Assembly: GCF_008364795.1 (NCBI RefSeq)
Contig: NZ_VTTM01000001.1
Span: 744,001-808,000 of the forward strand
Direction of reading: 5' to 3'
Source: Azospirillum oryzae
GTDB lineage: Bacteria; Pseudomonadota; Alphaproteobacteria; Azospirillales; Azospirillaceae
Length of the DNA stretch: 64,000 nucleotides
In this document: piece after piece, positions 47,668 to 57,504 of the stretch
Layout: the number at the start of each line of letters is the position of its first letter
How positions within the stretch are numbered: position 1 is the stretch's first letter
Program-made: the position numbers and the translations under genes
The notes under the pieces: model-generated
What the model saw: only the letters and a program-made list of their open reading frames with translations
What the model was told of the DNA's origin: nothing
Databases searched by the model: none

Positions 47668-47714
47668 CCCCCACCCTAACCCTCCCCCGCTGGGCGGGGG
47701 AGGTTAGGTGGGGG
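47668..47714. terminator. Long hairpin between the chemoreceptor and uspA
   Basis: A run of C-rich sequence (47668-47690) pairs with the G-rich complement (47694-47714), about 21 bp with two bulged C, loop of 3. It resembles a widespread intergenic palindrome in GC-rich alphaproteobacteria and may also terminate both genes. Confidence 0.65.
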
Positions 47715-47731
47715 TCTAACGTCCCCCAACC

Positions 47732-48553
47732 TCAGTGCGACAGCAGCAGCGGCACCGGGCAGGTGCGCAGCACGTGGCGCGTCCCGCTGCCGCGATGCAG
47801 GAACGGGAAGCCGTAATGGCCATGGGCGCCCATCACCAGCAGGTCGGCGCCGGTATCCATGGCACGGGCCAGCAGGGCGTCCATCGCGCCGATGTCGTTG
47901 ACCGTGAAGTGGGTCTGCTCCGCCTTCACGCCGTGGAAGGCGAGATGGTCGAGCAGCCCGACCCGCGGCGCTTCCGGCGCGGCGTTCGAGGCCTGGGTCA
48001 GCACGGTGATGACCGTCACCTCGGCGGCCTTCTCCAGCATCGGCATGGCGTCGGACAGGGCGCGGGCGGCCTCGCGCTCGGCATTCCAGGCGACGGCGAC
48101 GCGTTTGCCGATCACCGGGAAGCGGCCGGCATAGGGCACGACCAGCACCGGGCGGCCGGAGTTCAGCACCACCTGCTCGTTCAGTTCCTCCGGCGCGGCC
48201 TGCGATCCGGCCTCGCGGTCATACTGGCCCAGCACCGTCAGGTCGGCGAAGCGCGACCAGATGATGACCTCGCGGATCACATGGTTGTATTCGCCGTGGG
48301 TCAGCCCGTGCCAATGGCCCTGCAGACCGGACGCGGCGAGCTTTTCGTTGAACAGCGCCTCGCTGCGCGCCGCCGCCTCGACCAGATGGTCGCTGGACCG
48401 GCGGGCGATGACGCTGGAGGCGTTGCGGTCGCCCTGAGCGAACAGGCCGCGCAGAAAGGCGCCGTGGCTCTGCGCCAGTGCGATGGCGGCCTCGAGTCGC
48501 GCCTCGACATGCGGGCTGCTGTCGAGATGGACGAGGATGTGCTTGTAGGTCAT
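47732..48553 (-). CDS. uspA: Universal stress protein, UspA family
   Basis: A 273-aa tandem Usp protein. Each half has the Rossmann-like start (YKHILVHLDSSPHVEARL; ISKRVAVAW-type second half) and the second carries the ATP-binding pattern GAHGHYGFPFLHRGSGTRHVL (G-x2-G-x9-G-S). The start ATG 48553 has GGGAGG. Such proteins are often induced by low oxygen or stress. A 14-base triple repeat precedes the gene. Confidence 0.9.
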   Translation of the reverse strand: MTYKHILVHLDSSPHVEARLEAAIALAQSHGAFLRGLFAQGDRNASSVIARRSSDHLVEAAARSEALFNEKLAASGLQGHWHGLTHGEYNHVIREVIIWSRFADLTVLGQYDREAGSQAAPEELNEQVVLNSGRPVLVVPYAGRFPVIGKRVAVAWNAEREAARALSDAMPMLEKAAEVTVITVLTQASNAAPEAPRVGLLDHLAFHGVKAEQTHFTVNDIGAMDALLARAMDTGADLLVMGAHGHYGFPFLHRGSGTRHVLRTCPVPLLLSH

Positions 48554-48602
48554 GCGGGTCCTCCCGGTATGAAATGCGAAGTCTTGCGACGTCTGCCGTT
48601 TT

Positions 48603-48644
48603 CCATGGGGCCGATGCCATGGGGTGGATGCCATGGAGTGGATG
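48603..48644. repeat. 14-bp tandem repeat, three copies, upstream of uspA
   Basis: CCATGGGGCCGATG, CCATGGGGTGGATG and CCATGGAGTGGATG with an exact 14-base period, 50-91 bases before the uspA start codon; each copy starts with the palindrome CCATGG. Confidence 0.85.
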
Positions 48645-48762
48645 GCCGGCCCAACGGATTGTTTCATATGCATCATGTTTAACCGGGCGGCGTTCGTCCA
48701 GCAGCCTTCGTCCAGCCTGCGGTGAAAGGTCGCAATGGCTGAGACGCACCGCCCGGAGCCGG

Positions 48763-49875
48763 TCAGGCGTCGCGGAACCGTCCATAGGTGTAGTGCGCCG
48801 CGCAGGCGCCTTCGGCCGACACCATGCAGGACCCCATCGGGTTTTCCGGGGTGCAGACGGTATCGAACAGCTTGCAGTCGATCGGCCGCTTCACGCCGCG
48901 CAGGATGGCGCCGCAATCGCAGCCCTTGTGGTCGGGCACGCTGGCCCCGGCGATGGGAAAGCGCCGTTCGGCGTCGAAGTCGGCATAGGCCTCGCGCAGC
49001 TTCAGCCCGCTGTGCGGGATGCTGCCCAGGCCGCGCCATTCGAAGGACGGCCGGGTCTCGAAGATCTCCAGCACCAGCGCCTGGGCCTTGCGGTTGCCGT
49101 CGGCGGTGACGGCGCGGGTATACTGGTTCTCGACCTCCGCCCGCCCGTCGTTGATCTGGCGGACAAGCATCAGGATCGACTGCAGCACGTCCAGCGGCTC
49201 GAATCCGGAGATCACCACCGGCTTGCCGTAATCCGTTGCAGCCGGGGCATAGGAGTCCGACCCGATGACGACGGAGACATGGGCCGGCCCGACGAACCCG
49301 TCCAGCGACAGCCCCTCGTCCGCTCCCGCCATGATGCCCTGGATGGCCGAGGGGGTGAGCACATGGTTGCAGAAGACGGAGAAGTTGGACAGCCCCTGCG
49401 CCGCCGCCGCCCGCACCGCCAGCGCGGTGGGCGGGGTCGTCGTCTCGAAGCCGATGGCGAGGAACACCACCTGCCGGTCCGGATTCTCCGCGGCGATGCG
49501 TACCGCGGCGTCGGCCGACACCACCATGCGCACGTCGGCGCCCTGCGCCTTGGCCTTCAGCAGGCTGAGCCGCCCGGACCCCGGCACCCGCATGACGTCG
49601 CCATAGGTGCACAGCGTCACCTCCGGCCGGCGGGCCAGCGCGATGGCGTCGTCGATCCGCCCCACCGGCAGAACGCAGACCGGGCAGCCCGGCCCATGGA
49701 TCATGCGCACATTGTCGGGCAGCAGGTCGGGAATGCCATAGCGGGAGATGGCATGGGTGTGGCCGCCGCAGAACTCCATCAGGTGATAGGAGCGGTCTGA
49801 CCGCACCTCCCGCGCGATGGCGGCGGCGACGTTGCGGGCAAGCACCGGATCGCGGAACTCATCGACATACTTCAT
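48763..49875 (-). CDS. hypD: Hydrogenase maturation factor HypD
   Basis: A 370-aa iron-sulfur protein that, with HypC, builds the Fe(CN)2CO group of [NiFe] hydrogenases. Visible are the catalytic Cys36 in CGGHTHAI, Cys64 and Cys67 in GPGCPVC, and the C-terminal [4Fe-4S] Cys in GCDCGAI, IDCKLF, VCTPENPMGSC and EGACAAHY. All key residues are intact. No other hyp or hydrogenase gene is nearby. A perfect FNR-type box lies 50-63 bases before its ATG. Confidence 0.96.
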   Translation of the reverse strand: MKYVDEFRDPVLARNVAAAIAREVRSDRSYHLMEFCGGHTHAISRYGIPDLLPDNVRMIHGPGCPVCVLPVGRIDDAIALARRPEVTLCTYGDVMRVPGSGRLSLLKAKAQGADVRMVVSADAAVRIAAENPDRQVVFLAIGFETTTPPTALAVRAAAAQGLSNFSVFCNHVLTPSAIQGIMAGADEGLSLDGFVGPAHVSVVIGSDSYAPAATDYGKPVVISGFEPLDVLQSILMLVRQINDGRAEVENQYTRAVTADGNRKAQALVLEIFETRPSFEWRGLGSIPHSGLKLREAYADFDAERRFPIAGASVPDHKGCDCGAILRGVKRPIDCKLFDTVCTPENPMGSCMVSAEGACAAHYTYGRFRDA

Positions 49876-49924
49876 GGTCGCTCCCTCTGCCCCGCCATTT
49901 CACCCGCAAGGCTGATCCCATGCG

Positions 49925-49938
49925 TTGATACGGATCAA
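49925..49938. promoter_or_regulatory. FNR/Anr-type box upstream of hypD
   Basis: TTGATACGGATCAA matches the consensus TTGAT-N4-ATCAA perfectly. It lies in the 114-bp gap between hypD and the end of the soluble chemoreceptor gene, so only hypD can be its immediate target. Confidence 0.8.
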
Positions 49939-49989
49939 GAGGGAAGTCCGGCAACCCGTGCGCTTGCGCGCTTTCTCACATATTCCCGG

Positions 49990-51393
49990 TCACACCTTGT
50001 AGGCCAGCCGCAGCCCGCCCCAATGGCGGCCGCGGACCATGACGGGGGCGGAGACGTCCTTCATCAGGGTGTATTTCCCGCCGCCCATGTCGCGCCGGTA
50101 GGTCTGCAGCAGGAAGGGCTTGGTGTTGCGCCCGGCGGCCAGGCCGACGCGGTCGTTGAAGATGCGGCGGTTGCGGCAGTTGGCGGCGTTCCAGACCGGG
50201 TCACGGCCCTGCGGTTGGCTGAACTGACGGTTGTGGGTGGGCAGATAGCCGTTCTCGTCGATCGCCACGCAGAAGACGATGCGGCTGTTGGCCGCCAGCA
50301 CAGGCTCCTGGATTCCGGGCAGCACGCGGTCGCACAGCTGGGTATAGCGGGTCAGCACCTGCTGCGGGTCTGATCCGGCGACCGGTTGGTAATTGCGGTC
50401 GAACAGGTCGGACTCGCTGATGTCGCCACGGGCCAGCGCGTCCTCGAAGGCGGCGGACACCTTGATGGCGGCGTCCTTGACCGCGGCGATGAAGGGGGTG
50501 TCGACCGTTTCGATGTTCAGTTCGGCGGTGATGCCGATCAGACGCTCGCTCATGCCGACCAGATTGTTCACCCGGTCGCGCGCCTGCGCCAGATTGTCGC
50601 TGGACAGCTTCACGCCCACCGCCAGATCGGCGATCTCGTGCTCCAACTCGCCGCAGTTGCCGCCGATCTCGGCGGAGGCGGCGTCGATCTTGTCGGTCTC
50701 GCCGTTCAGTTCGCGCATGGCGCGGCCAACCGTCTCGATCACCGTGCCGATGGCGGTGGTGCCCTCGCTGACCGCGCGGGCCTTGGCGGCGCTGGCGGCG
50801 CTCTCCGTCATCAGGCGCTGGGCCTGCTCGTTCAGCACCTTCAGCGTCGCGTCGATTTCCGTCGTCGCCTCGCTTGTCTTGGTGGACAGCGACTTCACCT
50901 CGTTCGCCACCACGGCGAAGCCGCGCCCGGCCTCGCCGGCGCGGGCGGCCTCGATGGTGGCGTTCAGCGCCAGCAGGTTGGTCTGCTTGGCGATGGTGAA
51001 GATCTCCTTGGCGACCTTGCCGACGCGCTCCAGCGCCTCGCGCAGCCCGGCGATCTGCCCCTCGATCCCCGTCACCGACGACACCAGCGCATGGATGTCG
51101 GACAGTGACTGCTGCACCCGGTCGTGGGAGCTGTCGACCTCCTGCCGCGCCTGTTCGGTGACCGAGCGCGCTACGGCCGACGCCTCCGAGATTCGCTGCG
51201 TGCTGCGCGACATCTTGGCACCGGTATCGCGCAGCTGCGTGAACACCTCCGACTGGTGGGTGACGCGGGCGTTCACATCCTCGATATGGCCGGCGATATC
51301 CGCGATCTCGATGCCGAGATTGCCTGCTTCCTGCGCGATGTCCGCAATCAGATTCGGACGAAGCCCAAAGCCACCATCCATCATATCCACCAT
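49990..51393 (-). CDS. Soluble chemoreceptor-like signalling protein with C-terminal sensor
   Basis: A 467-aa protein with no membrane segment. The chemoreceptor signalling domain occupies the first 300 residues (tip [20 protein letters not shown]); residues 300-467 form a separate domain with [48 protein letters not shown] and [12 protein letters not shown], present in other alphaproteobacterial soluble receptors as the sensing part. It probably reports an intracellular cue. A TATAAT lies 10 bases before the ATG, so the transcript may be nearly leaderless or a downstream ATG may be used. Confidence 0.88.
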   Translation of the reverse strand: MVDMMDGGFGLRPNLIADIAQEAGNLGIEIADIAGHIEDVNARVTHQSEVFTQLRDTGAKMSRSTQRISEASAVARSVTEQARQEVDSSHDRVQQSLSDIHALVSSVTGIEGQIAGLREALERVGKVAKEIFTIAKQTNLLALNATIEAARAGEAGRGFAVVANEVKSLSTKTSEATTEIDATLKVLNEQAQRLMTESAASAAKARAVSEGTTAIGTVIETVGRAMRELNGETDKIDAASAEIGGNCGELEHEIADLAVGVKLSSDNLAQARDRVNNLVGMSERLIGITAELNIETVDTPFIAAVKDAAIKVSAAFEDALARGDISESDLFDRNYQPVAGSDPQQVLTRYTQLCDRVLPGIQEPVLAANSRIVFCVAIDENGYLPTHNRQFSQPQGRDPVWNAANCRNRRIFNDRVGLAAGRNTKPFLLQTYRRDMGGGKYTLMKDVSAPVMVRGRHWGGLRLAYKV

Positions 51394-51683
51394 TCTTGCT
51401 GAATTATAACCGAGCGCTTTCTCCCAAGTACTATTATTGCGCTTTTGATACAGATTCGCAATGAAGGGGGTGCCAGGGCAGCGCCCGGCCCCCCTGTCCT
51501 TTGGTAGGATACCTTAAGGGGAGGGCACGCCCGGCGATTGTGCGATACCCCTCGTTCGATGCGAAATGCGGGTTATCCCGCAATACGGACCCGTATCACC
51601 AGCTGCACCGCCCACAACCGTCAATCGCCAGGACTCGATTTGCGGGCATCGGTTTCCAGGCCAAGGCCTTGCAACCCCCGCTT

Positions 51684-52619
51684 TCAGCCGGCGATCCGGT
51701 GATCCAGCCGCTCGTCGGCCAGCCCGGCCGGCTCCTGGTGAACCATCACCTCGGCGTTGACGAAGGCCTCGCGCAATCGCCGCTCCACCCGGTCAGCGAC
51801 CTCGTGCGCGGCGGTCAGGCTGATGCCGCCGTCCAACTCCAGATGCAGTTCGATGAAACAGCCGGTGCCGGCATTGCGCGTTCGCAGGTCGTGCAGACCG
51901 CGCACCCCCGGCTCGGCCCGCGCCAGCGCGGCGATGCGCTCGCGCTCCTCCTCGGCCAGTTCGCGGTCCATCAGCACGTCCAACGCATCGCGCGCCACGC
52001 CGCGGGCGCCGTTCAGCAGGAACAGGGAAATGCCGATGCCGAACAGGGGGTCGACCACGGTCAGCCCGGTCGCCTCGGTCAGCAGGATGGCGACGATGAC
52101 CGCACTGTTCATCAGCAGGTCGCCGGAGTAGTGCAGCCGGTCCGCACCGATGGCGACGGAGCCGGTGGCCGCCTGCACCCGGCGCTGGAAAGTGATGAGC
52201 CCGGCGGTCAGCAGGATCGAAAAAAGCATCACGGCGATGCCCATCGTGCCCTCGGTGATCGGCTCCGGCCGGATAATTCGCCGCACCGCCTCGACGCTCA
52301 GCAGCACGGCCGAGCCGCCGATGAAGGCGGCCTGGGCGAGCGCCGCCAGCGCCTCCGCCTTGCCATGTCCGAAACGGTGGTTGGCGTCGGCCGGGCGCAG
52401 GGCGTGGCGCACCCCCAGCAGAGTCACCACCGACGCCATCAGGTCGGTGCAGGAATCGATCAGCGACGACAGGATGCTGACCGATTCGGTCAACAGATAG
52501 GCGGCCAGCTTCGCCGCGATCAGGGTGGAGGCCACCGAGACGCTGGCGTAGGTGGCATAGCGGCGCAGCCGGTCCGCCGATGCCGCGTTTTGCGCACTGT
52601 CGCTCAATGCTCCCCCCAT
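51684..52619 (-). CDS. Cation diffusion facilitator family transporter
   Basis: A 311-aa CDF (FieF/ZntB-like) exporter with about six membrane segments and a cytoplasmic C-terminal domain. Metal site residues Asp55 and Asp59 (DSCTDL) pair with His163 and Asp167 (HYSGD), as in FieF. The C-terminal HDLRTRNAGTGCFIELHLELD is the ferredoxin-like domain. Substrate Zn2+, Fe2+ or another divalent metal. The gap 51394-51683 (290 bp) before it shows only the upstream signals of the soluble receptor. Confidence 0.93.
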   Translation of the reverse strand: MGGALSDSAQNAASADRLRRYATYASVSVASTLIAAKLAAYLLTESVSILSSLIDSCTDLMASVVTLLGVRHALRPADANHRFGHGKAEALAALAQAAFIGGSAVLLSVEAVRRIIRPEPITEGTMGIAVMLFSILLTAGLITFQRRVQAATGSVAIGADRLHYSGDLLMNSAVIVAILLTEATGLTVVDPLFGIGISLFLLNGARGVARDALDVLMDRELAEEERERIAALARAEPGVRGLHDLRTRNAGTGCFIELHLELDGGISLTAAHEVADRVERRLREAFVNAEVMVHQEPAGLADERLDHRIAG

Positions 52620-52725
52620 CCGCTTGGGTCCCCGTCCGCTCGCGCGACCGCGCTGGCCGGCGCGCGACCGTAGCGGCCCATCCTTACAGTTCGCTTACGG
52701 CCGGCTTCCGCCCGCAGTGCCCCGG

Positions 52726-53334
52726 TCAAGGATAAAGATGCTCGGTGGTCCAACCCGTCTGCGTGCCGTCGGTCCCCTCGGCGCGCTGGAAAACCAGCCG
52801 GTCGTGCAGGCGGAACGGGCGGTCGCGCCAGAATTCGATCCGCGAGGGCAGCACGCGGAAACCGGTCCAGTGCGGCGGGCGCGGCACGGTGCCGATGGCG
52901 TATTTGGCGGCGAACTGCGCCACGCGCTTCTCCAGCTCCCACCGCCCTTCCAGCGGGCGCGACTGCAGCGAGGCCCAGGCGCCGATGCGGCTTTCGCGCG
53001 GCCGGCTTTCGAAATAGGCGTCGGCCTCGGCGTCGGTGACGACCTCCACCGGCCCCTCCACCCGCACCTGACGGCGCAGGCTCTTCCAATGGAAGCACAG
53101 GGCGGCGTTCCGATTCGCCAGCAGCTGGGTGCCTTTCCGGCTTTCGGTGTTGGTGTAGAAGACGAAACCGCGCGGATCGATCCCCTTCAGCAGAACCATC
53201 CGCACTGACGGGATGCCGTTGGCGTCGGCGGTGGCAAGCGCCATGGCGTTGGGATCGTTCGGTTCGCTCTGCTCCGCCTCCTTCATCCATTCGGCGAAGA
53301 GTTCGTAAGGGTCGCGGTCGGTGCTGTCCGTCAT
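52726..53334 (-). CDS. pdxH: Pyridoxamine 5'-phosphate oxidase
   Basis: A 202-aa FMN enzyme that makes pyridoxal phosphate. It has [53 protein letters not shown] and, at the end, [23 protein letters not shown]. The start ATG 53334 matches the family. It is divergent from the lipoprotein gene. Confidence 0.96.
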   Translation of the reverse strand: MTDSTDRDPYELFAEWMKEAEQSEPNDPNAMALATADANGIPSVRMVLLKGIDPRGFVFYTNTESRKGTQLLANRNAALCFHWKSLRRQVRVEGPVEVVTDAEADAYFESRPRESRIGAWASLQSRPLEGRWELEKRVAQFAAKYAIGTVPRPPHWTGFRVLPSRIEFWRDRPFRLHDRLVFQRAEGTDGTQTGWTTEHLYP

Positions 53335-53532
53335 GCCTGTGGTCCTGTATCGATGGGTCCCGTGCCGCCGGCCGGGCGGTGCGCGGCCAGGGGAGCGGGC
53401 GAGCTTCCGTGCAAAAGCGTAAGGGTCACAGCCTCATCACAATTCACAGCAAGCATAGGGTCGCTTATATCACTGTCCACCGCGAAGCCACCGATAAGGT
53501 GCCGCGGCAACCAACCTTTTCGAGGCGCAAGG

Positions 53533-54006
53533 ATGTTCGTGAAGAAAGTCGTTCCGGCCATGATCGTCGCCGGCCTGCTGGCCGGCTGCCAGCTGGGTGG
53601 CCAGAAGGAAACGATCGGCACGGCGGGCGGCGCGGTCGCCGGCGGCCTGATCGGGTCGCAGATCGGCGGCGGAACCGGCAAGCTGGTGGCGACCGGCGTC
53701 GGCACGCTGCTCGGCGCCTTCATCGGCAGGGAAGTCGGCAGCTCGCTCGACAAGGCCGATGCCGGCTATGCCGAGACCGCCGCCCGTCGGGCCTACGCCG
53801 CCCCGGTCGGCGACCGCATCAACTGGAACAACCCGCAGTCGGGCAATTCCGGCACGATCGTCACCACCCGCGACGGTTACAGCAGCGCCGGCACCTATTG
53901 CCGCGAGTTCCAGCAGACCATCGTCGTGAAGGGCCGGACGGAGCAGGCGTACGGAACCGCTTGCAAACAGGCCGACGGTACGTGGAAGATCATCGGTAAC
54001 TCGTAA
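53533..54006 (+). CDS. Glycine-zipper 17-kDa surface antigen-like lipoprotein
   Basis: A 157-aa lipoprotein. The signal peptide ends AGLLAGC with Cys19 as lipidation site. A glycine-zipper stretch (about 28-72; [18 protein letters not shown] and [14 protein letters not shown]) is followed by a soluble C-terminal domain with [17 protein letters not shown] and two Cys (CREFQ, ACKQADG). This resembles the 17-kDa antigen/osmotic lipoprotein group; it may insert into the outer membrane. Confidence 0.85.
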   Translation: MFVKKVVPAMIVAGLLAGCQLGGQKETIGTAGGAVAGGLIGSQIGGGTGKLVATGVGTLLGAFIGREVGSSLDKADAGYAETAARRAYAAPVGDRINWNNPQSGNSGTIVTTRDGYSSAGTYCREFQQTIVVKGRTEQAYGTACKQADGTWKIIGNS

Positions 54007-54070
54007 CTTCGCCGACCAGCACCCCGCACTCGCAACCTCTAAGCCCCCCTGGGGCGGGAACCCTCTGCCC

Positions 54071-55033
54071 GTGGCTACGCGCGATCCCTACAGCGTTCTC
54101 GGCGTCAGCCGGTCCGCCAGTGCCGACGACATCAAGAAGGCATACCGCAAGCTCGCCAAGCAGCATCACCCGGACCTGAAGCCGGGCGACGGCGCCAACG
54201 AGGAGCGGTTCAAGGAAATCTCGGCCGCCTACACGCTGCTGTCGGATGCCGAGAAGCGCGCCCGCTACGACCGTGGCGAGATCGACCCGTCGGGGCAGGA
54301 ACGGCACGCGGGCTTCGGCTCGCGCGGCCGCTCCGGCAGCCGCGGCCGGGCCTACAGCAGCACCGCCGACGACACGTTCTTCGGCGGCGGCGACGACTGG
54401 TTCTCCGACCTGTTCGGCGGCGGCCGTCGCCGCCCCGGAGGGCCGGGTGCAGGGGCCGGTGCGGGGGCCGGCGGCTCCGCCGGGCCGCGGGTGCGGGGCA
54501 GCGACATCTCCTATTCGGTGACCGTCCCCTTCGTCGAGGCGGCGAACGGGTCGAAGCGCCGGATCAACCTGTCCAACGGCAAGAGCATCGACGTCGCCAT
54601 CCCGCCGGGGACGGAGAACGAGACGAAGCTGCGCCTGAAGGGCCAGGGCCTGCCCGGCATGGGCGGCATGCCCAACGGCGACGCCATCGTCGAGGTGCAT
54701 GTCGAATCGCACCCCTTCTTCACCCGGCAGGACAGCGACATCCATGTCGAGGTGCCGATCACCCTGAACGAAGCGGTTCTGGGCGCCACCGTCAATGTCC
54801 CGACCATCAGCGGCAAGGTGGCGGTGAAGGTTCCGCCCGGTGCCAACACCGGCTCGGTCCTGCGTCTGCGCGGCAAGGGCGTGGTCAATCAGGCCACCAA
54901 GCAGCCGGGCGACCAGTATGTGAAGCTGAAGGTCGTCCTGCCCGACCCGCCCGACGCCGAACTGGTCAAGTTCGTGGAACAGTGGGCCAAGACCCGCAGT
55001 TACGACGTCCGCAAGAAGGCCGGGCTGGAGTAG
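54071..55033 (+). CDS. DnaJ-class molecular chaperone (CbpA-like)
   Basis: A 320-aa J-domain protein. The J-domain with HPD at 33-35 ([23 protein letters not shown]) fills residues 1-70; a Gly-rich linker follows (about 95-140); the C-terminal peptide-binding domains run from about 145 to 310. There is no Cys zinc domain, so it belongs with CbpA rather than DnaJ. It partners DnaK. The start is a GTG, reached by the frame that gives the J-domain start. Confidence 0.92.
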   Translation: MATRDPYSVLGVSRSASADDIKKAYRKLAKQHHPDLKPGDGANEERFKEISAAYTLLSDAEKRARYDRGEIDPSGQERHAGFGSRGRSGSRGRAYSSTADDTFFGGGDDWFSDLFGGGRRRPGGPGAGAGAGAGGSAGPRVRGSDISYSVTVPFVEAANGSKRRINLSNGKSIDVAIPPGTENETKLRLKGQGLPGMGGMPNGDAIVEVHVESHPFFTRQDSDIHVEVPITLNEAVLGATVNVPTISGKVAVKVPPGANTGSVLRLRGKGVVNQATKQPGDQYVKLKVVLPDPPDAELVKFVEQWAKTRSYDVRKKAGLE

Positions 55034-55037
55034 GGCA

Positions 55038-56402
55038 TCACTTCTTCACCGCCCGCAACGGCAACGGTAACGGCCCAGCACTCCCCTGCCCCATCGGCTG
55101 GCCTTCCGGCGGCAGATCGTCGTTCAGCAGGGTCTTCAGCGGCACGTTCAGAAGGTCGCTTTGCCGCGCCTCGGCGGCGTCCAGCAGGCGGGCGGTGCGT
55201 TCCTGCCAGGGCAGATCCAGCCCGCCCAGCCCGTGGACGGAGCCGCGCATGCCGATGCCCAGCGCCTTCATCAGCTCCAGCAAAGTCGCCTCGCCCATGT
55301 CGCGGGTGACCACCCAGGCGTCGCGGGTGGTGTGGGCCGCCCAATGGGCGTCGCGCAGCTGTTCCAGGATGCCGTCGATCAGCAGCGTGCCGACGGGCAC
55401 CCGGCCGACCAGCGTGCGGCGGCGCATGCCGACGCCCAGCCGGCTCGCCTCCATAAGCTCGTGAAGCACGGCCAGCGCCAGCGCCAGCCGCTGGGCCGGC
55501 AACAGCCCCTCCATGCCGCCGCGGGTGACCTTGCCGGCGCGCCATTCCGGCAATGACGCCGCGACCACCGCGCCGAACAACACCGTCGACCAGGCGATGT
55601 AGAGCCAGAACAGGAAGATCGGCACCACCGACAGGGCGCCGTAGATGGTCTGGTAGGCCGGATATTCGCGCATGTACCAGCCGAAGATCGCCTTCGACCC
55701 CTCCAACAGGATCGAGCCGATGGCGCCGCCGCACAGCGCGTCCAGCCAGAAAACGTCGCGATTCGGGATCACCAGATACAGCAGCGTGCATCCCAGCAGT
55801 TGCAGCCCGAACGGCAGCAGCATGCCGATTCCCGCCAGCGGATGGACCACGCCCTCCAAATGCGCAACCTCCAGCGCGGTCCACAGCGTGCTGGACAGCG
55901 ACAGGCTGGCGCCGGCGAACAGCGGGGTCAGCGACACCACCGCCCAGAAGGACAGGATGCGGGTGACGTAGGATCGCGGCTCGCGCACGCGCCAGACGGT
56001 GGCGAAGGACCCCTCTATCGTCCAGATCAACAGCACCGCCGACACGGCCAGCCCGATCACGCCGAAGATCGGCATCTGCCCGGCATTCGCCATGAAGCGG
56101 CCGAGATATTCCAGGATCGCGTCGCCGATCTCCGGCACAAGATTCTTGACCAGCGCCGTCTGGATCCGCAGCTGCAGCGCGCTGAAGGCCGGGAAGGCGG
56201 AGAAGATGGCGAAGCCGATGGTCATCATCGGCACGATGGCCAGCAGCGAGGTGTAGGTCAGCGCCGCCGCGGTCTGGAAACAGTTGTCGTTGTAGAAGCG
56301 CAGCATCGAATGGCCGAAGAAGCCGCTCAGCTCCCTCAGACCGGTCAGGATGCGGCTGCGCTCCTCCTCCTCGCGCCCACCGCTGTGCTTAGGGTGAGCC
56401 AT
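55038..56402 (-). CDS. YihY/BrkB-family membrane protein
   Basis: A 454-aa inner-membrane protein. Six membrane segments within residues 30-290 (AAALTYTSLLAIVPMMTIGF is the first family signature; SILLEGSKAIFGWYMREYPAYQTIYGAL another). The C-terminal 165 residues are cytoplasmic and proline-rich at the end, longer than E. coli YihY. Function of the family is not settled. The ATG 56402 follows a strong AGGAGG. It faces dnaJ-like gene and diverges from fabI. Confidence 0.88.
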   Translation of the reverse strand: MAHPKHSGGREEEERSRILTGLRELSGFFGHSMLRFYNDNCFQTAAALTYTSLLAIVPMMTIGFAIFSAFPAFSALQLRIQTALVKNLVPEIGDAILEYLGRFMANAGQMPIFGVIGLAVSAVLLIWTIEGSFATVWRVREPRSYVTRILSFWAVVSLTPLFAGASLSLSSTLWTALEVAHLEGVVHPLAGIGMLLPFGLQLLGCTLLYLVIPNRDVFWLDALCGGAIGSILLEGSKAIFGWYMREYPAYQTIYGALSVVPIFLFWLYIAWSTVLFGAVVAASLPEWRAGKVTRGGMEGLLPAQRLALALAVLHELMEASRLGVGMRRRTLVGRVPVGTLLIDGILEQLRDAHWAAHTTRDAWVVTRDMGEATLLELMKALGIGMRGSVHGLGGLDLPWQERTARLLDAAEARQSDLLNVPLKTLLNDDLPPEGQPMGQGSAGPLPLPLRAVKK

Positions 56403-56520
56403 GCGACGCCTCCTGCGGCGGGACCACCCGCGTCGGTTTGACCGGTGGGCGCTTTCGTGTAGGATGCGCCCCACTTTTCGCGGCTCGACCCGCAGCACAT
56501 CCGTCGTTCACGAGGTTCCG

Positions 56521-57369
56521 ATGTCCAATCCGATGCCGCTCATGGCCGGCAAGCGTGGCCTGATCATGGGCGTGGCCAACGATCGTTCGATCGCCTGGGG
56601 GATCGCCTCCACCCTGGCCCAGCACGGGGCGGAGCTTGCCTTCACCTATCAGGGCGATGCGCTGCTGAAGCGGGTGAAGCCGCTGGCCGAACAGGTCGGC
56701 GCCAAGCTCGTCCTGCCCTGCGATGTGACGGACGAGGCCAGCATCGACGCGACCTTCGCCGCCATCGAGAAGGAATGGGGCGGGCTGGACTTCGTGGTTC
56801 ATGCCATCGCCTTTTCCGACAAGAGCGAGCTTGACGGGCTGTATCTGGATACCACGCGGGCCAATTTCCTGCGCACCATGGACATCTCCTGCTACTCCTT
56901 CACCGCGGTGGCGCAGCGCGCCGTGCCGCTGATGAAGGACGGCGGCAGCCTGCTCACTCTATCCTATTACGGCGCCGAACGCGTCATGCCCCATTACAAC
57001 GTGATGGGCGTCGCCAAGGCCGCGCTGGAAGCCAGCGTGCGCTACCTGGCCGTCGATCTGGGTGGCCGCAACATCCGTGTCAACGCCATCTCCGCCGGTC
57101 CGATCAAGACTCTGGCCGCCAGCGGCATCGGCGACTTCCGCTATATCCTGAAGTGGAACGAGCTGAACGCCCCGCTGAAGCGCAACGTCACCATCCAGGA
57201 GGTCGGCGGCGCCGGCCTGTTCCTGATGTCGGATCTGGGCAGCGGCGTCACCGGCGAGGTGATGCATGTCGACAGCGGCTATCACACCGTCGGCATGGTC
57301 GCGGTGGACGAGGCGGCCGAGGTCGCCAGCCTGCTGGGCTCGCTGGGCGGCACGCCGAAGGCCGGCTGA
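56521..57369 (+). CDS. fabI: Enoyl-ACP reductase (NADH) FabI
   Basis: A 282-aa short-chain dehydrogenase-type reductase for the last step of the fatty acid elongation cycle. It has MGVANDRSIAWGIA at 16-29 binding NADH, the Tyr159-x6-Lys166 active pair, an upstream Tyr149/150 in SYYGAERVMPHYN, and SAGPIKTLAASGI, the region where triclosan would bind. It is a target of FabI inhibitors. Confidence 0.97.
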   Translation: MSNPMPLMAGKRGLIMGVANDRSIAWGIASTLAQHGAELAFTYQGDALLKRVKPLAEQVGAKLVLPCDVTDEASIDATFAAIEKEWGGLDFVVHAIAFSDKSELDGLYLDTTRANFLRTMDISCYSFTAVAQRAVPLMKDGGSLLTLSYYGAERVMPHYNVMGVAKAALEASVRYLAVDLGGRNIRVNAISAGPIKTLAASGIGDFRYILKWNELNAPLKRNVTIQEVGGAGLFLMSDLGSGVTGEVMHVDSGYHTVGMVAVDEAAEVASLLGSLGGTPKAG

Positions 57370-57418
57370 AAGCCGGTCGGTCGAGCCGGAGACCGACGCC
57401 TGCAATCGCATGACGAAG

Positions 57419-57446
57419 AGAGGGATCGGTACGCCGATCCCTCTTT
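57419..57446 (+). terminator. Terminator of fabI
   Basis: AGAGGGATCGG (57419-57429) pairs with CCGATCCCTCT (57434-57444) around TACG and ends in TTT, 50 bases after the stop. Confidence 0.8.
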
Positions 57447-57504
57447 GCGTTTGCAAAAACGGCGTTTATGATTTGCGCAATATTCGCGGATTTGGGTAAT
57501 ATTC

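Noticed and set aside
47732-49612. Apparent fusion of uspA with upstream sequence
   Set aside because: The upstream part is the hypD region read in the wrong frame; uspA has its own ATG and strong ribosome binding site at 48553.
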